Assembly (NCBI RefSeq): GCF_038396675.1
Contig: NC_088920.1
Span: 70,897,501 to 70,961,500 of the forward strand
DNA from: Hydra vulgaris
Taxonomy: Eukaryota; Cnidaria; Hydrozoa; Anthoathecata; Hydridae
Reading direction: 5' to 3'
DNA: 64,000 nucleotides
In this document: in pieces, positions 1 to 10,554 of the stretch
How positions within the stretch are numbered: the stretch's first letter is position 1
Layout: every line of letters begins with the position of its first letter
Program-made: the position numbers and the translations under genes
Notes under the pieces: model-generated
Told to the model about the DNA's origin: nothing
Seen by the model: only the letters and a program-made list of their open reading frames with translations
Database searches by the model: none

Positions 1-489
1 TGAGCTCTAATATCTCTTCAGACCAATACTTACACGTAGTTTTCTTAGATGTTTTTGAATGACACTAAGACATACATTGATTTTATGGAACAAAAATCAT
101 GTGCATGCAAGGACCTGGGAAGGAGTAACCTGCCAAAAATCACTTTTTGCGTTCAACGCGCTTTGATAGATTACCCATAACAACCGTGGCCTTAGGTCTG
201 CCATGAACAGTATAAGTTATTTAGTTTCCTTAAACATGCATCTTCTAATATCTGAAATAAAATCCATGTGCTCGGGTGATAAAAAGCCTACAGATTTTTT
301 TAATAAAAAATACCCTAGCAACGGTATAGATATGCTTAGCAACGGCTACTTTACAGCCTCAATAATTAGTACTGCAATTAAAAATTTTAATATAATACTT
401 TTTCATAACGGAACTGTACAAGAGCACTTGAAAAAAATACATACAGCGCTTAAAATAAATACAAATAAAAATTGTATAAAAATAAGTAC
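1..489. other. Unassigned sequence at window start
   Basis: No recognisable gene or repeat. A 101-codon open frame at 203-508 on the + strand has no family features that I recognise, and its end lies in the inverted repeat of the next feature, so I treat it as chance. Confidence 0.4.
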
Positions 490-544
490 AATGTTCTATC
501 TAATATAATATAATATACTATATCAGGTAGAACATTGTGTGTGC

Positions 545-607
<63 letters not shown>

Positions 608-642
608 TATTTGTATTTACTTTATATATTAGATAGAACATT
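490..642. repeat. (TA)n array enclosed by an 18-bp perfect inverted repeat
   Basis: Positions 490-507 read AATGTTCTATCTAATATA and 625-642 are the exact reverse complement. Between them is a run of about 27 TA units (547-600). The transcript or single strand would fold as one hairpin with the TA tract in the loop. It resembles a palindromic MITE whose centre has expanded. Confidence 0.8.
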
Positions 643-850
643 TTATTATTACATTTGTTGATGGAACTGATAATACTGCGGGGACAAAATGATTGCCGAC
701 TTGGTGTGATATTTGTGTTACATATCATGCTTTACTTTAGTTACATAACGTAAATTTCTTTTAGCAGTTTTCAGTAGAAGAATTGAAATTTGTTAGTAAA
801 AACTGCATTTGTTTAATTTTAGTCAACAAATAATAATCAATAAACAAAAT

Positions 851-2990
851 ATGTCAGAGAGCAATAATAAAGTCAAACCTAATGAGAAATGCATATATTG
901 TAACAGAGAGAGGACTCTTGTGGTCCATTTAGGCTTTGGAACAAAGATGGAATCTTTCAAGGTAATGAATTGACTGCTGACATAAGTAATCAATTACACG
1001 ATAAAAAGGTATGAATAATATAATAATATTTTTTGCTTTTTTATTAAAAGAAACATGATTTCCAACTCCATCGGTGAAAAATCTAACATTACAGTTTTAT
1101 AGCTACATGCGACAAACCAGTGAAATGAAAAAATCCTGATTGAAAGCCGATTATAAGTTTATCTTTCATGCTATGACTCATTATGAGCGTACCATCGTTT
1201 TTCTATAGGTATTGGGTAGAAGCAGCCAAACAGTCGTCAATACTCAAGACATGAATTTCAAATCGGTAAAAAAGCACCAAAAATTAGATCCATCCCTTTG
1301 AACACCCTTGCTGCTTATAATGAAAAGAATTCACCACTTCCTTTTGGAGCCGTATTTTGCTTCAGCCACCTAAAAATTATTTCTACTGATAACAATATTG
1401 TTATTTTAGAACCAGCTCCAACACCAATAAAGTCTTACTTTCCTGCTGATAACATATATTTTCTAGATAAAACAATCATTTCAAATGAAACTATCGAAGA
1501 ATCAAAAAAAGCAGCTAGCTCTTTGTGTGAAGCATTTGGAGCAAGTCCGCAGTTCTTTCAGATAAAATAAAAGCGAATAGACGATTTAACCCAGGAACTA
1601 ATCAGATAGTTAAGAAGAAATTTGAAAAATTTAAAATGCAGCTCGAGAAGATATTTGCTGAAGCATTAGCACCTGGTCAAACAGAAGCACTAATTTTTCA
1701 AGTGTTACACAATGAGGATGAAGATGGTTTAACACAGCTGGTTTCAGAAGACCTTCTTGTATCAGTTAAGATGTTTCAAGAAAGCAATTATTTAGGACAA
1801 ATTCTTTTGCTTTCAGTTATTAACCTTAACAAGTACACTAAAGAAACATTCATGAAAACTTTTGATTGCAAAAAATATCAAATTAAAAAGCACGCAAGTT
1901 GCAAAACAAAGCAGAGGATTTTCCATGCCAAAAAAGGAAAAGGTAAACATATGAAGAATGTCACAGGAAAGAGCAGAACATTTTTTAGAATTTATGTTTT
2001 TTCTAGGTTTGCGGCAAGATGTAGCTTATGGTGTATATAAAATAAAGTTTGATAATGGAGAGGAACACAAACTTGCTAATGCCATTCTAATGATGAAGTT
2101 TAACCATACAATCACATTTTGTAAAGATATTTGGAAAGAAACTAATTACTTCCCTATGTCAAATACTTCTTTATGAAGAATTCTTTGTGGAATAAAACCT
2201 TCTCAAAGGAAAGCTTTGGCTGTTCTTGCTGATGTCACGGCAGCTGGCATAGATGGGTTTCAAACTTTGATTGCTATTTCTGAAAAGTGATAATGGCTTT
2301 TGAGCAACTTGATAAGAAAACTGGTTTTTGGCTGAAAGATTTTAGTCAGAAAATTTTGCCAGCTAAATTCCGTAAAAACCAGAAGGATTATTTTTGAAAA
2401 AAAGGAATGACTCTACATGTTGATGTCTTTTTCTTCCATGAAAATGGTCAAATGAAAAAAAAAAAAGTCTATTTCAATGCTGTCTATAGGTGTCAGCAAA
2501 GCCTTGTTGATGTACTCTGTCTGGCTGATGTTGTTTTGGCCAAAGTTAGAAATGATTTTTCTTGTTTAAAAAACCTTTATGCTAAGTCAGATAATGCATC
2601 ATCTTATCATGGAAACTTCTACTTAAAAGTCCTTTACAATGTTTGCAAAGCAAAACAATTCTTCCTTAAAAGGTATGATTACAATAAGCTATCATGTGGA
2701 AAAGATCAATGTGACGGAGAGTCAGCTGGAGCAAAATATGTCGTAAGGATTTTATTGATGCTGGAAACGATTTGTTGATTGCAGAAGATATTTATGAGGC
2801 TCTTCATAATGGCAATCGAGTTCAAAATGCTGGTGTCGCTTTAATTACAATAGACTCTAAAGCTTCTACTTTATCAGGAACAAATTTGATTCCCAACATA
2901 AACAGTTATCATTTCTTTTCAATTTTTCTCTGATCAGATGATAATGTGGAGATACTTCCAAATTGGTAAAGGTAAAAAATTGAACTATAC
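851..2990 (+). pseudogene. Decayed multi-exon gene, family A (transposase-like, uncharacterised)
   Basis: A probable first exon starts at ATG 851 with a CxxC motif (CIYCNRER) and ends at a GT donor near 961 (CAAG|GTAATG). Coding resumes near 1210 after TTTCTATAG and continues in several frames to about 2990. Recognisable blocks are AKSDNASSYHGNF (about 2581-2624), LKRYDYN, GKDQCD and, one frame over, FIDAGNDLLIAEDIYEAL (about 2749). I recall these blocks from large uncharacterised proteins of cnidarians and fishes with a transposase-like look (acidic residues in SDNA and GKDQCD). At least four frameshifts or stops and a missing middle part show it is dead. Function is unknown; mobile origin is an inference. 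The 3' end is cut by the repeat starting at 2998. Confidence 0.6.
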
Positions 2991-3663
2991 TAATGTGCAG
3001 GGCCGGATTAGGACATTTTTAGGCCTGGGGCTGTAAGTATAGGAGGGCCTAATGTGGCAGTAAGGTAAAAATGCCGAGCGTTAGCGAGGCTAAACCAGGG
3101 GGTCAGTGGGCCGGAGGCCCCCAGCCGGGGGGGTTTGGGGGCCCCAGACCCCCCAAGTAGGAGGGTCATGGGGGCAGCTGCCTCCCAGAATTTTTTTTTT
3201 CAGTCTTGCTAATAAAAGGACACAATCTAGGTATGTTTTAGAGCATTTTTTTTATAATTTTTTACCAACTGGTTAGGTACAGCTACACCCCTTTGGCCCA
3301 GACACCCATATATATGTAAACTAACAAAAGGTCTTGAATCATGACTTAAGAAAGCAACTGCTGAGCTGTAGGTATATTTACTATTGAGACAGTGGAGTAC
3401 GTGTATCAAATTGATAATGTGTTCACCTCCAATAAAGGAAGAAAATACCAATAATATTGGTATTTAAATGAAAAAATTAAAAAAATAAAAATAAACAATA
3501 TTTCAAATACACAAAAATTCATTCTTTAAATCAATGTTTATTACTGTGCACTGACAAATTTTTAAGGTATTGTATTGTTGTTTTATCATGTAAATGTTTT
3601 TTCATGTTTTCCAGGATATAGATCATTGGGCGGTGACAATTTGGCAAAGGTCAAACAGAGAAT

Positions 3664-3850
3664 TACCTGGAACTGGTGCTGACATAAATGAGTTTGAACT
3701 CGCTGAACTATCTGGAACTGGTGCTGACATAAATGAGTTTGAACTCGCTGTAGCTGAGTCGGCAGGGACACTATTAGCACTACCTGGAACTGGTGCTGAC
3801 ATTATTGACATAGTTAGTGAATTTGAACTCGCTCTCGCTGTAGCTGATAC
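3664..3850. repeat. Short tandem repeat, about 2.5-3 copies, open in both strands
   Basis: The segment CTGGAACTGGTGCTGACATA followed by a GAGTTTGAACTCGCT tail occurs at 3664, 3711 and, with an insertion, 3782. The first spacing is 47 bp and the second 71 bp. Open frames exist on both strands (+ 3594-3920, - 3623-3979) because the repeat lacks stops, not because of a recognisable protein. Confidence 0.7.
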
Positions 3851-4067
3851 CGAGACACTACTTGCAGTATTACAAAACTCAGTCATTTTTTTATTTTTGT
3901 TCAATAATTCATTTAATTGAATCTCATTCTTCTTCTTTTTTTGCATTTTGTCCCAACCGCTCAGGCCGCTCCTTTTCATTTTTTATTTTAATTTTGTAAA
4001 CGAATGAGCAATGCTGTAATTTTCTGCGGTAACGGAAGTGATCATAAAATAAAATATAAAAAATTTT

Positions 4068-4411
4068 GATGTTTTAATGTTTGAGAACATTCAAGTTTAT
4101 TTATGTTTCCATCTATGTCCGCACAACTATTGGTTTTTTAAATACACGCTAAAAAATTAACTTCGTGACATATAAATTTTCTAATCAAATAGGTTTTATA
4201 AGAGAGTGCTTTAAAATCATTTACTAATATAATTGTTTTTCCTTTAAAAGGTTTTTACATCAACGAATGTTTTAAAAGCATTCTCTTATAAAACCTATTT
4301 AATTAAAAAATTTATGTCACGAAGTTAATTTTTTTATCGTGTTTTTTAAAAACTGATAGTTGTGCGGACATACATGGAAACATAAATAACTTGAATGTTC
4401 TCAAAACATCT
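4068..4411. repeat. Long inverted repeat (foldback), arms about 145-165 bp
   Basis: From TTGAGAACATTCAAG at 4081 the sequence mirrors itself to CTTGAATGTTCTCAA ending at 4404, with about 90% arm identity and a spacer near 4230-4270. Matched landmarks are TATGTCCGCACAACTAT, TTAACTTCGTGACATA and AATAGGTTTTATAAGAGA. GATGTTT outside both arms extends the symmetry. This fits a palindromic MITE or an inverted duplication within the larger element. Confidence 0.85.
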
Positions 4412-4689
4412 TTATGCGGAGAGATAATTTAAAAAATATCTGCGAATACTAAAATTCCGCCAAATATACGAAGATAGAGATATAGTATATCTCTATTCAT
4501 TTATTTATTCACAACGCCTCCGCAGCTCCCAATAAATTGATTTAAAAAAACTGAGAAACATACGAATATTTATCTGGTTCCCTAAAAAAAAAAAAAAAAA
4601 GGAAAAAAAAAAAAAAAAAAACTCAGGGCCTTAGGGCATATTATTTTTATAAGGGCCTGGGGCTGCAGCCCCATCCGCCCCCGCCTTAA

Positions 4690-5195
4690 TACAGCCATGT
4701 CAATGAACCATTACGAAAAATATATGAAGTCGTTAAAGCGCCAAACGATTATTTAGTATAAAAAAAGGTAAATAAAAAAGTCGGCTTATTCATAGTATAA
4801 ACCGTCGGCTCTTTCAAAAAAATATTTGGTTTAAAACATAACCTTAAATTAAACAACTTTGACAAAAGCTTTAATCTAATATTTTTTGTGTAAATGAAGG
4901 GCAAATATATATATAAGAATGCAGCATGTTTCTTTTATCAAATAAAATATTACACTTAATCTTAAAAATAAATAAGTAAACCACCAAAAAATTACTTTTC
5001 ATTTTCAAAATCTTTAGTACTCCCTTACGACGCTATTTATTTTAGTAGAACTGTACATTTTTTGTTGGTTACAGGTATCAAGTGTTGCCACACAAAGAGT
5101 TAAATACAATAAGGATCGGATGTCAGTAAGTTAGAAATAATGGTATTGGCCCCTTCAAAACCTGGCTCAAAACCACACCCTACCCAACATTCAAT
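4690..5195. other. No recognised feature
   Basis: AT-rich sequence between the CAGGG-type repeat and the first large TA array. I see no coding, RNA or repeat signal that I can support. Confidence 0.5.
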
Positions 5196-5196
5196 A

Positions 5197-5291
<95 letters not shown>

Positions 5292-5397
5292 ATGTATATA
5301 TCGAATACTTCTATCTAACTTCTATCTTATTGCTCTGTTCTTTTAAGATCATTGAGCACTCTATTTTATAGAAAACATTTAAAAAACTATTGTTATA

Positions 5398-5471
<74 letters not shown>
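5196..5471. repeat. Two (TA)n arrays around a Penelope-end-like motif
   Basis: TA runs occupy about 5205-5282 and 5396-5471. Between them, 5329-5392 (CTCTGTTCTTTTAAGA, then TTGAGCACTCTATTTT and a TAGAA..CATTTAAAAAA tail) matches 8514-8573 and, inverted, 7663-7694. The 8514 copy lies downstream of a Penelope-like remnant and is also followed directly by a TA array. Confidence 0.75.
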
Positions 5472-5477
<6 letters not shown>

Positions 5478-5930
5478 AAAACATACATGTGCAACATCAA
5501 CCACATACATCTACAACATACAACTACAACGAAAAACATACAACTACAAATCTCCACTTCTAATGGCAAGAAGTGTGTTATTAAAGATTAAAGAATAGAC
5601 ATACACTATGTGAATCCAGATTATAACGACGCATAGCAGTGAAACATATGCAATAAAGGTGATGTCCATCTAGTGATGTCCACTATTTGTAAGGAATTAA
5701 AAAGACAAAAATCAGATGGATGCGCGTTTACAAGAAAAAAAGAAACAAGAAAAACAAGAAAAGAAGTGGTGATCTTATATAGAGATTGTTAATAGTGAGT
5801 GTACTTGAGAGGGTGCATCAGGGATGATTAAGGTTTAAAGATGCAGATGATCATGTATTAGAAATATCATGTATGATATTTCTATATGTGTAATTGCAAT
5901 ATAATATTATATGTATATATACATATATAT
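5472..5930. other. No recognised gene
   Basis: Short ACAACTACAA/ACATACA-rich stretch (5490-5560) and otherwise unassigned sequence. Confidence 0.45.
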
Positions 5931-6186
<256 letters not shown>

Positions 6187-6399
6187 ACTGTTACTTATGA
6201 GACATTTTGATTATTGTAAAGTCACATTTTTAGATTTTTTGTTTTAACGGATAAGATGTTTATATATTTATAAGATGTTTATATATGAATCACGTCAAAA
6301 TCATTTATTTGTTTTCCTGTGTATTGAAAATTTTTTCAACTATTATAAGTTTAGGAATTATAGTTGAAATTATAGGATTTTGTAACAAGTGTGCAGTAG

Positions 6400-7600
6400 A
6401 TTGTTTCGATGAGCTTAGATTAGGTATTTCCAAGTTAAATGCAGGTGAGTCTTAAGTTTGAAACTGGTGCGCAGTCTCATCTGATTCTTGTAACAGGTGT
6501 GCAGTAGATTTAACAGTTGCTTATAACAGGTGTGCAGTTGATTTGACAGTTGCTTATAACAGATTTCATAACATTTACTGAGAATGGTAGTTTGCGAGAA
6601 GCAATCATTCTGGTAACACCAGGGTGGCATAACGAATTGTGTAAAGACAATAAAGCATACAAGCTCATTGCTGAAGAGTACATACAACTAAAAGTATCAG
6701 GTACAATATTTTCTATTCCTTTTCGGTAACCAATATTAAAGCTGTAACAAGAAAGCTTAAGACGCCGTTGATGTATTTTATCATTCTTGATTTTACTCGT
6801 ATTGTTCTTATTAAATATAAACAATACAGACTGTTGATCATTTAAAAGCTTGAAATGCTTCTCAGTTAGTAGATGGCACTAATGCGAACAGATTCTACAA
6901 CAGCACATGCCTCTTTTTTAATTGGAGGATGTTTTAGCTCGGATTGATATAAAAATTGCAATAGCAAAGCAACTGGTGTTCCATTCTGATTAAGAAGTCC
7001 TGCGATCAGTTCATTCTCATAAATAGAACACAACAAGCTGGACATTTATATCTAGGGAGCACAGTATTTCCACGAAAAGTGCAAACTCTTTTTATGGAGG
7101 AGTTTGTACTGTTAGGAATGGCAGCAGATGTGGTGAGAACTTTTGTATTCTCATTAGAAACAGATGATGTACAAGTAGGTTTTTGGTAAACTGAAGATAG
7201 ATAATCTTTAGAATACTTATGAGCAGATTCGTAAGTTCAAGCTTTGTCAAACATAACCTCTAGTGTCATGTATCAATTTTTGAGAAGTCGTTGTTTGATT
7301 TCATTATAAGCTATACCACTGATAAAAGGGTCACGAATTGCTTCTTCTTGGTATTGTAATTAAGTAACTCCTTTAAAGTTACAATCTTTCCAAGTATTTT
7401 AAGTGCTTGGATGTACTCAAAAATCTGATGAGAAAGCAAATTAGTTAGAATTCTAAGTTTGCCAATGTTTTCTTGAAATAACACATCTAAAAAATATTCA
7501 AAAGTTCTAAACCAATGTTTAAATTCTTGGTTACTTGATGGTGTGTTTGGTGATTTTTTAACATATGGCAACCGAATGATTACTTGGTTTTTGTTTGAGT
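6400..7600 (-). pseudogene. Ty3/gypsy retrotransposon remnant, gag joined to RNase H/integrase
   Basis: Reading the - strand from 7571: a gag-like segment with SSNQEFKHWFRTFEYFL (about 7520-7470); a degenerate zinc-knuckle area with GNTVLPRYKCPAC (about 7080-7030); then directly an RNase H segment (HPPIKKEACAVVESVR near 6930-6880, and FIFNKNNTSKIKNDKI followed by RLKLSCYSFNIGYRKGIENI near 6824-6720); then an integrase zinc-binding start (LHNSLCHPGVTRMI near 6645-6600). The protease and the core reverse transcriptase are missing, so the copy carries a large internal deletion as well as frameshifts. No LTRs were recognised. It cannot encode a working polyprotein. Confidence 0.8.
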
Positions 7601-7662
7601 TTATTTATTTATTTTATCAAAATAACTCACTTGAGCACGGAATTGCCCTAGTGTATAGTACA

Positions 7663-7694
7663 AATAGAGTGCTCGATGTTCTTAAAGAACAGAG
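7663..7694 (-). repeat. Inverted copy of the GAGCACTC motif
   Basis: On the - strand this reads CTCTGTTCTTTAAGAACATC followed by GAGCACTCTATTTG, matching 5329-5360 and 8514-8550. It marks another fragment of the same repeat family beside the TA array at 7768. Confidence 0.6.
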
Positions 7695-7765
7695 GAGTAA
7701 AAAGGAGTAAAACACTTTCGAAGAAAGTGTTTTAAAAGACTGTCGAAGAAAATTAGATAAGTGTT

Positions 7766-7920
<155 letters not shown>

Positions 7921-7937
7921 TATATAACAGAGGATGA

Positions 7938-8260
7938 ATGGCATCACAGAGGGTAAATGAAAAAACGCTTGCCAATCATAAGCAATCTTTTAAAAATAGA
8001 AAGTATTCAAAAGACTCCATGCTGTCAAAATATACATGGGAATTAAAAGGTAAAAATATTGATGATTTTATACTGAAATGGTCCATCCTTAAAACAACAA
8101 TATTTCCAAAAAATGCATACTATGCCTACAAAATAATTTGAAATAATTACTCATGCAAACCAAGAATGCTTATTAAACAAAAAATTTGAATTAATTTCTA
8201 AATAGAGGCACGGAAATAAGTTTCTCCTAAAAACTATAAAAATGAATGAGGTCAAATAAT
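7938..8260 (+). pseudogene. Penelope-like element, GIY-YIG endonuclease end
   Basis: The 67-codon frame 7938-8141 contains ANHKQSFKNRKYSKDS, LSKYTWELK and ILKWSI, the pattern of the C-terminal GIY-YIG region of Penelope-like retroelement proteins (histidine of NHKQSF and the LSKYIW-type helix). Coding similarity carries on past the stop at 8139 in shifted frames (NKKFELISK near 8175 and RHGNKFLLK near 8208), so the gene end is broken. The GIY and YIG strands and the reverse transcriptase upstream are gone, replaced by the TA array. The hammerhead motif 160 bp downstream supports the Penelope assignment. Confidence 0.65.
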
Positions 8261-8419
8261 AGTTATATTAAAAAAGCATAAGTACTTATTTCTAAAGAAT
8301 TCTTCTTATAATAATGTCAGCAAATCACGCAAATGTGTGAAAATTTAGAGTAGTTAAGACATTTGCGACTTAATGTAATTTAATTTTGGTATAAATTAAA
8401 GTTTTATTAATTTGATCAT

Positions 8420-8462
8420 TCATTTCTGATGAGTCTTATTGATGAAACACAGTGTTAAATGA
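8420..8462 (+). ncRNA. Type I hammerhead ribozyme motif
   Basis: The conserved core CTGATGA is at 8426-8432 and GAAA at 8444-8447. Stem I pairs TCATTT (8420-8425) with AAATGA (8457-8462), perfect over 6 bp. Stem II pairs GTC (8433-8435) with GAT (8441-8443), including one G-U pair, around a 5-nt loop. Stem III is the very short ACAC/GTGT (8447-8450 with 8452-8455) typical of retroelement hammerheads. Predicted cleavage follows T8456. Known biology: Penelope-like elements carry such minimal type I hammerheads in their terminal repeats, and a Penelope remnant lies just upstream. The one-base stem III loop suggests it would act as a dimer. Confidence 0.75.
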
Positions 8463-8513
8463 GAAAAATTTTTGGTAAGTGATTTTCTACTACTTTCTAC
8501 AAATTTATAATTA

Positions 8514-8573
8514 CTCTGTGCTTTTAAGAACATTGAGCACTCTTTTTTGTAGAATACATTTTAAAAAATTGTT
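8514..8573 (+). repeat. GAGCACTC-motif repeat, third copy
   Basis: CTCTGTGCTTTTAAGAACAT then TGAGCACTCTTTTTTGTAGA matches 5329-5392 at about 85%, and like that copy runs directly into a TA array. It is probably the terminal segment of the Penelope-like family. Confidence 0.65.
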
Positions 8574-9123
<550 letters not shown>

Positions 9124-9189
9124 ATCAAGTTATAATATATGATTTAAGTTATAATAGTCGATTTCTCATTAAATAATCAACTAAGCAAA

Positions 9190-10546
9190 TAGTATTATAT
9201 ATCTTTAATATAATCTTCCCATGGGTTTTTGAAGTGATCATCAATTGAAATAATAGGTAGTAAATGCTCTCCGCGCTCTGAAAGAATATCGTATTCTTGA
9301 GGTACAATCAAATTCGTTGCGTTAACTTCATTTTCATCTAACAATTCAGCAGTTTCCGAACTCTTGTGCAAGGCGATGACTTCCAAAAATTCTGTCTGGC
9401 AATTGTAGAGAAACGAACAGGTGGACCCTTTTGATTAGAGGGAGTGTTATAGCAGAAGAATGGACAAAAGCATGCTTTTTGAATATAGCTTGAGAGGCAA
9501 AGTAGATATTGCACTTTTTACAGCTATTAGCTGTAGCATTCTATCAGCTAGGCTAGACTTAATTGATGGACAAAATGCATCATACGGCAAAATTGGAAAT
9601 CCTTTGGCAGTACGAAGAAGAATGCTTTCAATGTTTGATGCGATGAGCATAAAGACGGATGATGGGAATAATTCTTTTGCTCCTTCAGAGACATCTACTG
9701 CTTTGAGCCCGTCTCTCGTTTGGTTGACAGGGACAGGTGGCGGAAGAAATCTTGCTCTAATTAGAATAAAGTAAGTGCTTCTAATAATCCGACAACAAGA
9801 ACGATTTTCACATTTCACAATTTGAGTAAAAATTGACTTGTACGAAGATGATCGGCAATCCAACGTTGATCTTGTAATAAAAGGCTCCTTGACTCTAGCT
9901 CTAATTTGTCTGGATCAATATACTATGCAATGGTTAGATAACCGTCAATTTGTAGATCAGACCAAATATCAGCCAAAGCCTGACCAGCAAAACCAAAGTT
10001 TTGTTTTTCTAAAGTTTCATAGTCCTGCCTGATTTAAAATGATGTATTGGTTATTATAGGGTAAAAATTATATTAATATTTTTACAAATTAACTTTTGTC
10101 AATGTAATTACCTTGAGAATCAAGATGAGTTCCGTAATGTTTGTGCGGAAGAATCACCCCAGATAATTCTTACTTATAGGTGCCATTCGTCGCTCAGCTC
10201 TGTTGAATGCACTGCGGACTGGAACGTTCGTCATGATGAGTTTGAGGATCTCTGGTAATAGAGTCAAATTCTTTGAAATTCAAGAGCCGCTGAAAGTCTA
10301 ATCCATAAGCGAAGGCGGTTGAGGATGCGTGTTTTCCTGATCGAACATCAATGTAGGTAGGTCCAGAATAAGTAATAGCATCTATTTTTCCGAGACCATC
10401 TTTTTTGATCGTAATTCCAGCGTATACAGATGGTATAAGCTTGTGTTTAGCAGCCACGACCCAGTCGTGGTCCGGGAGAGTTACCCAGTACTCCAAACTC
10501 ATCAACAACGGAGCCTGTATTTTGGCTGCTGTGTATCCAATTGGCA
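9190..10546 (-). pseudogene. Family B gene remnant, 3' exons
   Basis: On the - strand this continues the gene that starts at 13436. After the hAT element the frame 10547-10194 runs PIGYTAAKIQAPLL, LPDHDWVVAAKHKLIPSVYA, TYSGPTYIDVRSGKH, then shifts to NRAERRMAPIS and VILPHKHYGTHLDSQG, ending at a GT donor near 10111. After an intron-like gap it resumes with ETLEKQNFGFAGQALADIW (about 10020) and YIDPDKLE, then FTQIVKCENRSCC and FLPPPVPVNQTRDGLK (9840-9720), then PYDAFCPSIK. A final segment (9386-9195, SSETAELLDENE) closes it. I recall these blocks together in an uncharacterised cnidarian protein family; no enzymatic role is established. Several frameshifts and stops show it is dead. The + strand frame at 9460-9774 is its shadow. 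Confidence 0.65.
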
Positions 10547-10554
10547 CTCTAGCC

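Larger units (their letters stand above)
2998..4683. mobile_element. Non-autonomous DNA element with CAGGGCCGGAT-type ends
   Basis: The left end reads CAGGGCCGGAT (2998-3008) and the right end ATCCGCCCCCG (4673-4683), imperfect inverted repeats of each other, each followed inward by a GGCCTGGGGCTG motif. The GC-rich termini contrast with the AT-rich surroundings. No transposase is seen inside; it holds a short tandem repeat (3664-3850) and a large foldback (4068-4411). An 8-bp target duplication could not be confirmed, so the hAT-like assignment is tentative. Confidence 0.55.

Noticed and set aside
3594..3979. Overlapping open frames on both strands with repeated SAPVPG or ELAxSGTGAD motifs
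   Set aside because: They arise from a short tandem repeat lacking stops inside a non-autonomous element; no known domain and equal openness on both strands.
9460..9774. 104-codon + strand frame
   Set aside because: It is the reverse shadow of the family B exon carrying FLPPPVPVNQTRDGLK on the - strand.
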